From JBHGAV01 sp041946685 (GTDB lineage Bacteria > Acidobacteriota > Terriglobia > Bryobacterales > Bryobacteraceae), in the NCBI GenBank assembly GCA_041946685.1, contig JBHGAV010000063.1:1-21811 (forward strand): a DNA stretch of 21,811 nt, given 5' to 3'. Of this stretch, positions 6,733 to 14,014 are shown in pieces. A program made the translations under genes and the position numbers. The notes beneath the pieces were generated by a model. The model saw only the letters and a program-made list of their open reading frames with translations, searched no databases and was not told the origin of the DNA. Numbering within the stretch: position 1 is the stretch's first letter; the number at the start of each line of letters is the position of its first letter.

Positions 6733-8247
6733 ATGAAACACTACAAGCTCTGCTTCCTGCTGCTGTTCGCGTGCTTGCAGGCGGCTTGCCAGGCGCAGCC
6801 GGCCAGGACCAGGCCCGCGGCCAACGCCGGGGCGTTCTATCCGGCCGACCCGCGCGAGCTCGCAAGCATGATCGACGGCTTCCTCGCCAGGGCCAAGCCG
6901 CCCGAGATCAAGGACGTCGTGGCCCTGGTCGCGCCGCACGCGGGGTATGTCTATTCGGGAGGAGTCGCGGCCCACTCCTACGCGCTGCTGAAGGGGAGGA
7001 AGGTCGAACGGGTTGTGATCATTTCGCCTTCCCACGTGGAGTCGTTCCCGTTCTCCGCCATCTACGACGGCGCGGCCTACTCCACCCCGCTGGGCCAGGT
7101 GGCGGTAGACACGGCCTTCGCGGCCAGGCTGGCCAAGAGCAGCAAGCTCATTCAGATCTCGGGCCGAGGTCACAATCCGGGGCGCGACCGCGCCGAGCAT
7201 GCCGTCGAGGTGCAGGTGCCGTTCCTGCAACGGGTGCTGGGGCAGTTCAAGATCGTGCCCATCGTGATGGGCGGCCAGGATTACGAAGCCTGCCGCGCGC
7301 TGGGGTTGGCGCTAGCGAAGAATATCCAGGGCCCGGACACCGTCATCGTCGCCTCGAGCGATCTGTCCCATTACCATCCCTACGACGAAGCGGCGAAGAT
7401 GGACCGCAAGACCCTCCGTGCAATCGAGGAGTGGGATTACTTCAGCATGCTGCGCAACTTCGAGGAGCGCGTCTGGGAGGCGTGCGGCGGAGGGCCGATC
7501 GTGGCGGCCATGATCGCCGCCGAGCGGCTGGGAGCCAGGCAGGCGAAACTGCTGGCTTACGCCAACTCGGGGGATACCGCGGGCGATCGCAGCAGGGTGG
7601 TGGGCTATGGAGCGGTGGCGATCTACAGAAGCGCCGGCGCGGCGGCGGCCGAGCAGCGATTCACGCTGGGAGAGGCGGAGCGGCAGGAGCTTTTCCACAT
7701 CGCCCGTAGTTCCGTGGAGTATGCGGTGAAGAACCACAAGATGCCAGGGGATCCGGGCACAAAGCTGGAGACGCTGGCGCAGGAGCGGGGCGCGTTCGTC
7801 ACGCTGAAGGAGCACGGCGAACTGCGCGGCTGTATCGGATATTCGGCTCCGCTTAAGCCACTGGCATTGACGGTGCGCGACGTCGCGGCCTTTGCCGCGG
7901 TGAACGACTCCCGCTTCCAGCCGGTCTCCGCCCAGGAACTGGGCCTGCTCGAATACGAGATCTCCGTGCTCTCCCCACTCCGGCACGTTCTGGACGTGAA
8001 CGAGATTCAGGTGGGCAAGCACGGCCTGGTCATGAAGCAGGGCAGACGGGAGGGCCTGCTGCTTCCCCAGGTTCCCGTGGAACAGGGCTGGGACCGCGAG
8101 ACCTTCCTGGAGCAAACCTGCGTCAAGGCTGGGCTGCTGAGGGACTGCTGGAAGGACGAGCGGACGGATATCTTCTCCTTCACCGCGTTGGTGCTCGAAG
8201 AGCACAAAGAAGCGACGGCAGCGAAGAAGCCAGGCACAGCACACTGA
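6733..8247 (+). CDS. Exported fusion of AmmeMemoRadiSam proteins B (Memo-like) and A (AMMECR1-like)
   Basis: Protein of 504 aa. Residues 1-20 form a signal peptide (KHYK, then LCFLLLFACLQAAC); C19 may be a lipobox cysteine (LQAAC, imperfect) or the cleavage may be by signal peptidase I. The Memo/AmrB domain spans about 28-300 with PAANAGAFYPADP, metal-ligand type H69 (APHAGYVYSG) and H101 (SPSHV), then SSDLSHYHPYDEA and ANSGDTAGD. The AMMECR1/AmrA domain spans about 307-495 with the signature LRGCIG (364-369) and QGWDRETFLEQTC. Memo and AMMECR1 proteins are usually cytosolic; a secretion signal on the fusion is notable. Start 6733 is set by the signal peptide. Its last 68 bp overlap the convergent spermidine-synthase-like gene. 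Confidence 0.93.
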   Translation: MKHYKLCFLLLFACLQAACQAQPARTRPAANAGAFYPADPRELASMIDGFLARAKPPEIKDVVALVAPHAGYVYSGGVAAHSYALLKGRKVERVVIISPSHVESFPFSAIYDGAAYSTPLGQVAVDTAFAARLAKSSKLIQISGRGHNPGRDRAEHAVEVQVPFLQRVLGQFKIVPIVMGGQDYEACRALGLALAKNIQGPDTVIVASSDLSHYHPYDEAAKMDRKTLRAIEEWDYFSMLRNFEERVWEACGGGPIVAAMIAAERLGARQAKLLAYANSGDTAGDRSRVVGYGAVAIYRSAGAAAAEQRFTLGEAERQELFHIARSSVEYAVKNHKMPGDPGTKLETLAQERGAFVTLKEHGELRGCIGYSAPLKPLALTVRDVAAFAAVNDSRFQPVSAQELGLLEYEISVLSPLRHVLDVNEIQVGKHGLVMKQGRREGLLLPQVPVEQGWDRETFLEQTCVKAGLLRDCWKDERTDIFSFTALVLEEHKEATAAKKPGTAH

Positions 8248-10384
8248 TCACCGCGCCGGCGCGCCAGAAGCCGAACAGCGGGATGAACCACGCGCTGATC
8301 AGGACCGCGCCCACGCAGGACCCCGCCAGATCGAGTGCGTAGAGCGTGCCCGCGCCGCCCTCTCTCTCAGCCCCAAAGAACAGGCGGCTCGCCAGAGGGA
8401 ACTGATGGCCGCCCAGCAGGCCCGAAAGGAAGGCCAGCAGAGCGAACAGCGGCGCGCTCAATCCGCGTCCCATCAGAAGGCAGAGAACGAGCGGCGCAAC
8501 GGCGGCCAGCGCCTGAAGCAGGGCCAGCCGCCTCCAGCCGCCCGCGCCGTCCTTGGAGCGCCAACTGCCCGCGGCCATCCCCGCCATGAACATGGCTACC
8601 AGCAGGGCGAGCTGATGGTACACGTAGCCGTGGACGGCCTGAAATCCAAGCAGGAGCAGGATCTCGAGCCCGATCATGGCGAAGCCCATCGTGGCCACCG
8701 AGAAGCCGGCGGCGGGCCGGGGCTTTCGCATCAGCCAGACCAGAACCAGTCCCGCCAGCCCGGCCAGCGCGAACGTCCTGCCGAAGCCCACCTGTTCCAA
8801 ACGAACCAGCCACCGGCTGGCAGCCCGGCCTACGCGCGCGCTCCAGAGAACCGAGCCGAAGTAGTAGGCCACGGGCGCAAGGTCGCGGTTCACGGGCGTG
8901 TCCGCACGGGGCGCAATCGCGGCGGCGAGCTGTTCCATTCGATCCGGCGCCATGCGGAAGGGAAGGTAGTACTCGCGAACGTAGCTGGTCTCAATGGCCC
9001 GCGCTTGCAGGCGCTCCACGAGCTGGCCGGGCCGGCTGAGGAGCACGCCGCCGGTTTTGGACGCGAAGAAGTGGACGCTGGAGCCGGGCAGGAAGCTCAC
9101 TTCCGGAAACACGTCGCGGAGCGTCCGGTGGAGGCAGCGCAGGAAAGCAGCCAGCTCCGGGCTGATGTAGTTCTCAGAGGCGGTGACCCGGAAGGAGAAG
9201 ACGCCGCCGGGCCGGAGCCTGGAGGCGGCCTCCCGGAAGAACTCCACGGTATAGAAGCGGTTGAGCTGCGCGGTCTCGGGATCCGGCAGTCCGGCGATGA
9301 TGACGTCGTAGGAATCGCGCACCGTCTTCAGGTACCGCCGCCCGTCCATGGCGTGCGCACGCACCCTGGGATCGTCCCGCGCGGCTTCGGGGAAGTGCGT
9401 GCGGGCAAGATTCAGGATCTCCGGATCGAGCTCCACATAGTCCAGGCGCTTTACGCCGCGGTGCTTGAGCACTTCGGTGAGGCTGCCGTTGACGCCCCCG
9501 CCGATGAGCAGTACGGCCTCGGGCGCGGGATGCTGGAGCAGCGCGTAGTGAACCGCTTCTTCGGCGGCCTGGAGGTCGGGCACGGTGGCCACGGCCAAGC
9601 CGTTTTCGTAGAGGGTCGTGCCGCCCTCGTGGCTCGCCAGAACCAGGTTGCCGTAAATCGAGTTCGCCGTCGCGACAAGGTCGAAGGGACGCCAGAGGCG
9701 GGCGAGCGAGATCTTCTCCAGGCTCGGCGCAGCAATCGGGATCAGCCACACGCCGAAGACGGCCGCGATCAGGGCCGCGGCGGTGAGGCGCGCCGCCCGG
9801 CGGCGGGCGAGCAGGCAGGCGGCTGCGCAGAGGTTCAGTGCCGCCAGCACAAACGAGATCGGCAGCGGGCCGGCGTGAGGCAACAGCACGAGCCCGGAAA
9901 CAAGTCCTCCGGCGGCCCAACCGAGAGCTTCGATCAGATAGACGCTTCGGGTTGCCTCGGCGGTCCGAGCGCCGGCCTCCTCGCGCCACAGCGCGCTCGC
10001 CGCGGCGAAAAGCCAGCCGCCGAGGATGCAGACGGGAGCGAGCGCAGCCATCGAAACCGCGAAGATGAAACCGGGACCTTGGATCTCGCCCGGAACGGTT
10101 TGGAGAGCGCTCTTGGCGAAGCGCGCGGCGAGAATGGTGGCGGGCAGCATCACGGCGAAAACGATCACCAGTACAGCGGTCAGCCTGCGAGGGGGAATGC
10201 GCCCCGGCCGGATCTTGCCGGCCAGCCCGCTGCCTGCCGCCGTCCACAGCAGCCAGCTTGCGAGCATGAAGCCCAGGGAGATCTCCGCGCCGGAAAACAG
10301 GACGAGCAGTTCGCGCATGAGGACGACCTGCGCCGTCACGGAGGTGAACCCAATGAGGAAGATTACTGCCCGCAGCGTCCGCAT
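8180..10384 (-). CDS. Polytopic membrane protein with spermidine-synthase-like domain
   Basis: Protein of 734 aa. About seven N-terminal membrane segments (residues 6-220) and six or seven C-terminal ones (about 530-730) flank a soluble aminopropyltransferase-type Rossmann domain (about 220-480). That domain shows YENGLAVATVPD, the nucleotide loop LLIGGGVNGSLTEVL (GGGVNG 295-300; usually GGGDG), the acidic YVELDPEI and YDVIIAGLPDP. In true spermidine synthases the last motif is DxxDP with two catalytic Asp residues; here the first is Gly365 and only D368 remains, so polyamine synthesis is doubtful. It belongs with the 'fused MFS/spermidine synthase' type of unassigned proteins. Its 3' end overlaps the AmrB-AmrA gene tail to tail, and its start is 22 bp from the second DUF362 gene, suggesting a shared function. 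Confidence 0.9.
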   Translation of the reverse strand: MRTLRAVIFLIGFTSVTAQVVLMRELLVLFSGAEISLGFMLASWLLWTAAGSGLAGKIRPGRIPPRRLTAVLVIVFAVMLPATILAARFAKSALQTVPGEIQGPGFIFAVSMAALAPVCILGGWLFAAASALWREEAGARTAEATRSVYLIEALGWAAGGLVSGLVLLPHAGPLPISFVLAALNLCAAACLLARRRAARLTAAALIAAVFGVWLIPIAAPSLEKISLARLWRPFDLVATANSIYGNLVLASHEGGTTLYENGLAVATVPDLQAAEEAVHYALLQHPAPEAVLLIGGGVNGSLTEVLKHRGVKRLDYVELDPEILNLARTHFPEAARDDPRVRAHAMDGRRYLKTVRDSYDVIIAGLPDPETAQLNRFYTVEFFREAASRLRPGGVFSFRVTASENYISPELAAFLRCLHRTLRDVFPEVSFLPGSSVHFFASKTGGVLLSRPGQLVERLQARAIETSYVREYYLPFRMAPDRMEQLAAAIAPRADTPVNRDLAPVAYYFGSVLWSARVGRAASRWLVRLEQVGFGRTFALAGLAGLVLVWLMRKPRPAAGFSVATMGFAMIGLEILLLLGFQAVHGYVYHQLALLVAMFMAGMAAGSWRSKDGAGGWRRLALLQALAAVAPLVLCLLMGRGLSAPLFALLAFLSGLLGGHQFPLASRLFFGAEREGGAGTLYALDLAGSCVGAVLISAWFIPLFGFWRAGAVISVLCLASSLPSLLCALRAPTR

Positions 10385-10391
10385 GGCCGGC

Positions 10392-10400
10392 TGATAGACT
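10392..10400 (+). promoter_or_regulatory. Extended -10 promoter of the second DUF362 gene, overlapping the divergent start region
   Basis: TGATAGACT is TGn plus TAGACT. Counting 7 bases from its last T puts +1 on the A of ATG 10407, i.e. a leaderless mRNA; there is no Shine-Dalgarno. On the other strand CATAAT (10409-10404) would start the spermidine-synthase-like transcript near 10397, leaving a leader of about 13 nt without a Shine-Dalgarno. Confidence 0.45.
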
Positions 10401-10406
10401 CTGATT

Positions 10407-11390
10407 ATGGCTCTCGAAGGGGAGGCCGTGGGCCGCCGGGAAGCGTTGATCCGCGTCCTTCGCGCCGGCGCCGCAGCGGCAGGCGCCGCCGGGCTGGGCT
10501 TCTGGCTCAGCAGCCGGAGCAGGTACCCGGAGGAGCCGCCCGCTCCTTATATCAAGAAGAGCCACGCTGTCCCGAGAGACGCATCTCTGCCTGAGATGGC
10601 CGTGGTTCAGGGCGACAACCCCCGCCAGGCGCTGCGCCGCGCCGTCGCCGAGCTGGGCGGCATGAGCAGGTTCATTGCGCGGGGCGATGTGGTAGTCATC
10701 AAGCCCAACGTCTCCTGGGACCGCACGCCAGAGCAGGCGGCCAACACAAATCCCCTGGTGGTGGCGGAAATGGTCCGGCTGTGTTCCGAGGCCGGCGCGA
10801 AGACGGTCATCGTCACCGACGTCTCAATCAACGAACCTCACCGGTGCTTCCAGCGCAGCGGCATCGCGGAGGCCGCCAGGAGCGAAGGCGCGCGGGTGGT
10901 GCTGCCCGAGCCGCGCCTTTTCCGCCGTGTGAACATCCGCGGCAACCTGCTGGGGGAGTGGCCCGTCCTCGAACCGTTCCTTAACGCAGACAAGCTCATC
11001 AACCTCCCCATCGCCAAGAGCCACAGCCTCACCAGCGTCACCCTGGGCCTCAAGAACTGGTACGGGATTCTCGGAGGGCAGCGCCAGCGGCTGCACCAGC
11101 GGATCCACGAAAGCCTGGCCGATCTGGGCGATTTCGCGCGCCCGACGCTCACCGTCATCGACGCTTACAGAGTGATGTTGCGGGGAGGACCAAGCGGAGG
11201 GAGCCTCGAAGACGTGGCGCTCAAGAAGACGCTGATCGCGGGCACAGACCCGGTGGCTCTGGATGCCTACGCCGCCAAGGCTTACTGGAACCTGGAAGCG
11301 GACGATCTGCTCTACCTGCGTCTGGCGGAAAAGCGGGGGCTGGGAACGCCGGCGTTTGAGAATCTCAGAACTCGTGTGATCGCGATCTAG
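10407..11390 (+). CDS. DUF362 domain protein with Tat-like signal
   Basis: Protein of 327 aa, a distant paralogue of the protein at 4777. The N-terminus has GRREALIRVL (R10, R11) before a 20-residue Ala/Gly-rich hydrophobic stretch ending at GFWLSSR, consistent with a Tat signal or signal anchor. DUF362 landmarks are FIARGDVVVIKPNVSW, VTDVSINEPHRCF, LINLPIAKSHSLTSVTLGLKNWYGILGG and AGTDPVALDAYAAKAYW. No Cys cluster for an iron-sulfur centre is present. Function unknown; two DUF362 genes bracketing AmmeMemoRadiSam genes suggest one pathway. Its stop lies 3 bp from the convergent recR stop with no terminator in between. Confidence 0.88.
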   Translation: MALEGEAVGRREALIRVLRAGAAAAGAAGLGFWLSSRSRYPEEPPAPYIKKSHAVPRDASLPEMAVVQGDNPRQALRRAVAELGGMSRFIARGDVVVIKPNVSWDRTPEQAANTNPLVVAEMVRLCSEAGAKTVIVTDVSINEPHRCFQRSGIAEAARSEGARVVLPEPRLFRRVNIRGNLLGEWPVLEPFLNADKLINLPIAKSHSLTSVTLGLKNWYGILGGQRQRLHQRIHESLADLGDFARPTLTVIDAYRVMLRGGPSGGSLEDVALKKTLIAGTDPVALDAYAAKAYWNLEADDLLYLRLAEKRGLGTPAFENLRTRVIAI

Positions 11391-11393
11391 ACG

Positions 11394-11993
11394 CTACAGC
11401 TCGCGGCGGTTTTCGAGGGACTTGGACATCGTCACTTCGTCGGCGAACTCCAGGTCGCTGCCGACGGGGATGCCCATGGCGATGCGGGTCACTTTCAGGC
11501 CGAGCGGCTTCAGCAGGCGCGCCAGATATGCCGCCGTCGCCTCCCCCTCCACGTTGGGATTGGTGGCCAGGATGATCTCCCGCACTTCCCCGCCCTCGAG
11601 CCTCTCCAGCAGGTTCTTGATCTTGAGCTGATCCGGCCCCACCCCGCGCAACGGCGAGATGGCCCCGTGCAACACGTGGTACATGCCCTGGAACTGCCGC
11701 GTGGTCTCGACCGGCAGAATGTTGTGGGGCTCTTCGACCACGCAAACTACGGAGCGGTCCCGGTGCGGGTCCTGGCAGAAGGGGCAGAGCTCACTCTCGC
11801 TGACGTTGTTGCAGACCCGGCACAGGCCCAGCCTGCTCTTGACGTCGAGCACGGCCTCGACCAGCCGCTCGGCATCCTCGCGGGAGCCGCGCAGGACGTG
11901 GAACGCCAGGCGCTGCGCCGATTTCTGGCCGATGCCGGGAAGGCGCTTGAACTCCTGGATCAGGCGGGCGAGCGGTTCGGCAAAGTCGGGCAT
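11394..11993 (-). CDS. recR: Recombination mediator RecR
   Basis: Protein of 199 aa, the standard RecR length (about 200). It has the N-terminal helix-hairpin-helix (LPGIGQKSAQRLAFH), a C4 zinc finger (LCRVCNN...LCPFCQD), a Toprim domain (VCVVEEPHNILPVE ... ILATNPNVEGEATAAYLARLL) and a Walker-type tail (TRIAMGIPVGSDLEFADEVTMSKSLENRREL). RecR works with RecO (and RecF) to load RecA at single-stranded gaps. Its start is 3 bp after the ybaB stop; no clear Shine-Dalgarno, so translation is probably coupled. Last gene of the dnaX-ybaB-recR operon. Confidence 0.98.
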   Translation of the reverse strand: MPDFAEPLARLIQEFKRLPGIGQKSAQRLAFHVLRGSREDAERLVEAVLDVKSRLGLCRVCNNVSESELCPFCQDPHRDRSVVCVVEEPHNILPVETTRQFQGMYHVLHGAISPLRGVGPDQLKIKNLLERLEGGEVREIILATNPNVEGEATAAYLARLLKPLGLKVTRIAMGIPVGSDLEFADEVTMSKSLENRREL

Positions 11994-11996
11994 GGT

Positions 11997-12305
11997 CTAC
12001 ATCAGGCCCGGGGGCAGTCCCAGGCCGCCGAGAAAGCCGCTGGTCTTCTGCTGGATGCCCTCGTCCACCTTCTTGGAGGCCTCGTTGCAGGCGGCCATGA
12101 CCATGTCCTGGAGCATCTCGACGTCGCCGGCGACCTCGGGGTCGATCTTGACGCTGAGCACGTTCTTCTGACCGCTCATCGTCACCGTTACCATGCCGCC
12201 GCCCGCGGAGGCTTCCACGCGGATCTGCGCGATCTCCGCCTGGAGCCGCTCCTGCATCTCGCGGGCCTGCTTCATCATCATCTGCATGTTGCCGGGTAGT
12301 TTCAT
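11997..12305 (-). CDS. ybaB: YbaB/EbfC nucleoid-associated protein
   Basis: Protein of 102 aa matching YbaB/EbfC in length and pattern: an N-terminal helix rich in Met/Gln (MQMMMKQAREMQERLQAEIAQ), the beta region VEASAGGGMVTVTMSGQKNVLSVKIDPEV and a C-terminal helix (MLQDMVMAACNEASKKVDEGIQQ). The dimer binds DNA and is nearly always encoded between dnaX and recR. AGGAG lies about 6 nt before its ATG, inside the dnaX 3' end; the dnaX stop is 2 bp upstream of the start. Confidence 0.97.
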   Translation of the reverse strand: MKLPGNMQMMMKQAREMQERLQAEIAQIRVEASAGGGMVTVTMSGQKNVLSVKIDPEVAGDVEMLQDMVMAACNEASKKVDEGIQQKTSGFLGGLGLPPGLM

Positions 12306-12307
12306 GG

Positions 12308-13855
12308 CTACTCCTGGGAATATTCTTTCAGGTCGCGGACTGCGCGGACCTGGCCGCCGAAGGTCTCGCGGAATCGCTGGACCTCCGGGTGGGCCAGCGC
12401 CCGCTGGGCGAGCTCTTCATCAACCTGCGCCGCGGTCTCCTGCGGCGGCGGCGCAGGGGCGTCGGTGAATGTCAATTGGAACTTCGTGTTCCCCGCGCCG
12501 ATGTGCTTGAGCGCCTTCTGGAGTTCGCCGTTCCGAAGCGAGAGCTTCAGCTCGGCCGGGACCTGGATCTTCAGCCCGTCGGGCCCTTCCGCGATCTGCG
12601 AGTGCTGGATGGCGTCGGCCGAGTAGGGCATCTTCAGCTCGGTGAACGCCGCGTGCAGTTTCGCCTGCCAGCCGCCGGTCTTGGCCTGCGGCGCCGGCTT
12701 GGGTGGAGCGGGCTTGGGAGCGGCGGGCGTTCCGGCGAGCGACGCCAGGGCCTCTTCGATGGGAAGCAGCTTGCCGGCCTGGACCATGCGCAGCAGGCCG
12801 ATCTCCATGTGCAGCCTGGGCTGGGTGGATCTCTGCAAGTCCCCGTATAGATCCAGCGTCAGGTGGAGGCAGCGCGTCAGGTCCTCTTCGCTGAAGCCGG
12901 CGGCGATCCTGGCCAGCCGCTCGCGCTCGGCGGGGGAAGCCGCGATCAGCCGGGTGTCCGCGCCCGCGATCTTGGCCACAATCAGGTTTCGGAAGTAGCC
13001 GGCCAGCTCGCGGCAGAAGTGGTGCAGGTTGTGGCCGTTGCGCTCCAGTTCGGCGACCACCTCGAGCATGCGCCGCGAGTCGGACGAAGCCAGCGCCTCG
13101 GTGACCTGCCCCAGCGAATCGAGCGAGAACGCGCCGAGCAGCGCCCGTACGTCGGCCGCCTTCAGCTCCGAGCCGCAGCAGGCGATGGCTTGATCGAGGG
13201 CCGAGAGCGAATCGCGCACGCTCCCGTCGCCCGCCTGGGCCAGCACCGCCAGGACCTCCGCGTCGGCCTGGATGCTCTCCTGTCCGCAGATCCGCTCCAG
13301 GAGGGCCACGACCTGATCGAATTCGACCGACCGGAAACTGAAGTGCTGGCAGCGCGAGGCGATGGTCGCGGGGATCTTGTGCGCCTCGGTGGTGCAGAGC
13401 ACGAAGACGACCCATTCGGGAGGTTCTTCGAGCGTCTTGAGCAGGGCGTTGAAGGCCTCGCTGGTGATCTGGTGGGCCTCGTCGATGATGAAGACCTTGT
13501 AGCGGTCGCGCGCCGGCCGGTAGCGGACGTTCTCCCGGAGCTCGCGCATCTCGTTGATGCCGCGATTGGAGGCGGCGTCGATCTCGATAACGTCCGGGGC
13601 TCCGCCGGCGGCGATTTCGAGGCAACTGGGACAGACGCCGCAAGGCGTGGCGGTGGGACCCGTGGTGCAGTTCAGGCAGCGCGCCAGGATGCGCGCCACG
13701 GAAGTCTTGCCCGTCCCGCGCTGTCCGGAAAAGATGTAGCCGTGCGCGATCCGGTTCTGGACGATGGCGTTTTCGAGCGTGGTCTTGACGTGTTCCTGGC
13801 TGACAAGTTCGGCGAACGTCTGCGGGCGGTACTTCCTGGCGATGACCTGGTACAT
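12308..13855 (-). CDS. dnaX: DNA polymerase III subunits gamma/tau
   Basis: Clamp-loader ATPase of 515 aa. It has Walker A GQRGTGKT (44-51), zinc cysteines C63, C72, C75 and C78 (LNCTTGPTATPCGVCPSC), Walker B VFIIDEAHQIT, sensor 1 region LCTTEAHKIPATIASRCQHF and DGSVRDSLSALDQAIA (sensor 2 region). Domain III follows to about residue 360. A Pro/Ala-rich linker (GTPAAPKPAPPKPAPQAKTGG) leads to a C-terminal tau-type region (about 395-515). I see no obvious slippery A/T run for a programmed frameshift in this GC-rich gene, so only one product is expected. The start is 24 bp after the SRP RNA end, with no clear Shine-Dalgarno. Confidence 0.97.
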   Translation of the reverse strand: MYQVIARKYRPQTFAELVSQEHVKTTLENAIVQNRIAHGYIFSGQRGTGKTSVARILARCLNCTTGPTATPCGVCPSCLEIAAGGAPDVIEIDAASNRGINEMRELRENVRYRPARDRYKVFIIDEAHQITSEAFNALLKTLEEPPEWVVFVLCTTEAHKIPATIASRCQHFSFRSVEFDQVVALLERICGQESIQADAEVLAVLAQAGDGSVRDSLSALDQAIACCGSELKAADVRALLGAFSLDSLGQVTEALASSDSRRMLEVVAELERNGHNLHHFCRELAGYFRNLIVAKIAGADTRLIAASPAERERLARIAAGFSEEDLTRCLHLTLDLYGDLQRSTQPRLHMEIGLLRMVQAGKLLPIEEALASLAGTPAAPKPAPPKPAPQAKTGGWQAKLHAAFTELKMPYSADAIQHSQIAEGPDGLKIQVPAELKLSLRNGELQKALKHIGAGNTKFQLTFTDAPAPPPQETAAQVDEELAQRALAHPEVQRFRETFGGQVRAVRDLKEYSQE

Positions 13856-13879
13856 GAGGGCCGGCTATTGAAGAATTGC

Positions 13880-13982
13880 CAGGCCCTGGGAGATCCGCGG
13901 CACACGAGCTAAACCACTACCGTTGCTTCCTTCCGGACCTGGCGGGGTTTGCAGCCGCCCATTGCACGGAGCCCAGAGCCTG
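13880..13982 (-). ncRNA. ffs: Signal recognition particle RNA, small bacterial (4.5S) type
   Basis: Read on the minus strand, the segment contains the invariant apical core CCAGGUCCGGAAGGAAGCA with the GGAA tetraloop, followed by AACGG and the conserved GUGUGCCG on the 3' side. The ends GGCUCUGGG and CCCAGGGCC can pair to close a single hairpin of about 103 nt, as in E. coli 4.5S RNA. No Alu domain is present. It binds Ffh to form SRP for co-translational membrane targeting. Its place directly upstream of dnaX matches the scr-dnaX order in Bacillus. Exact ends are uncertain by several bases. Confidence 0.95.
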
Positions 13983-13992
13983 ACAAACACCC

Positions 13993-14001
13993 ATGCTAGC
14001 A
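13993..14001 (-). promoter_or_regulatory. Extended -10 promoter of the SRP RNA
   Basis: On the minus strand, TGCTAGCAT (TGn plus TAGCAT) lies just upstream of the SRP RNA. Transcription would begin at about 13984-13986, within a few bases of the predicted RNA end. The same TGCTA start is seen in two other predicted promoters of this window. No -35 match found. Confidence 0.5.
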
Positions 14002-14014
14002 GACTGGCGGGCCG

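Noticed and set aside
5591..6865. A 424-codon minus-strand frame opposite the radical SAM gene
   Set aside because: His/Arg/Ala-rich antisense translation; the opposite strand has the CxxxCxxC cluster and full family landmarks.
8405..10594. A 729-codon open frame on the plus strand opposite the spermidine-synthase-like gene
   Set aside because: Its translation is Arg/Gly/Glu/Gln-rich with no hydrophobic core or known motif, the typical shadow of a GC-rich gene; the minus strand encodes coherent membrane segments and a Rossmann domain.
11387..11400. A bidirectional terminator between the second DUF362 gene and recR
   Set aside because: The two stop codons are only 3 bp apart and no GC hairpin with T-tracts is visible across the junction.
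12308..13855. Programmed frameshift in dnaX producing separate gamma and tau
   Set aside because: No A-rich or T-rich slippery run followed by a stop in the alternative frame was recognised in the linker region.
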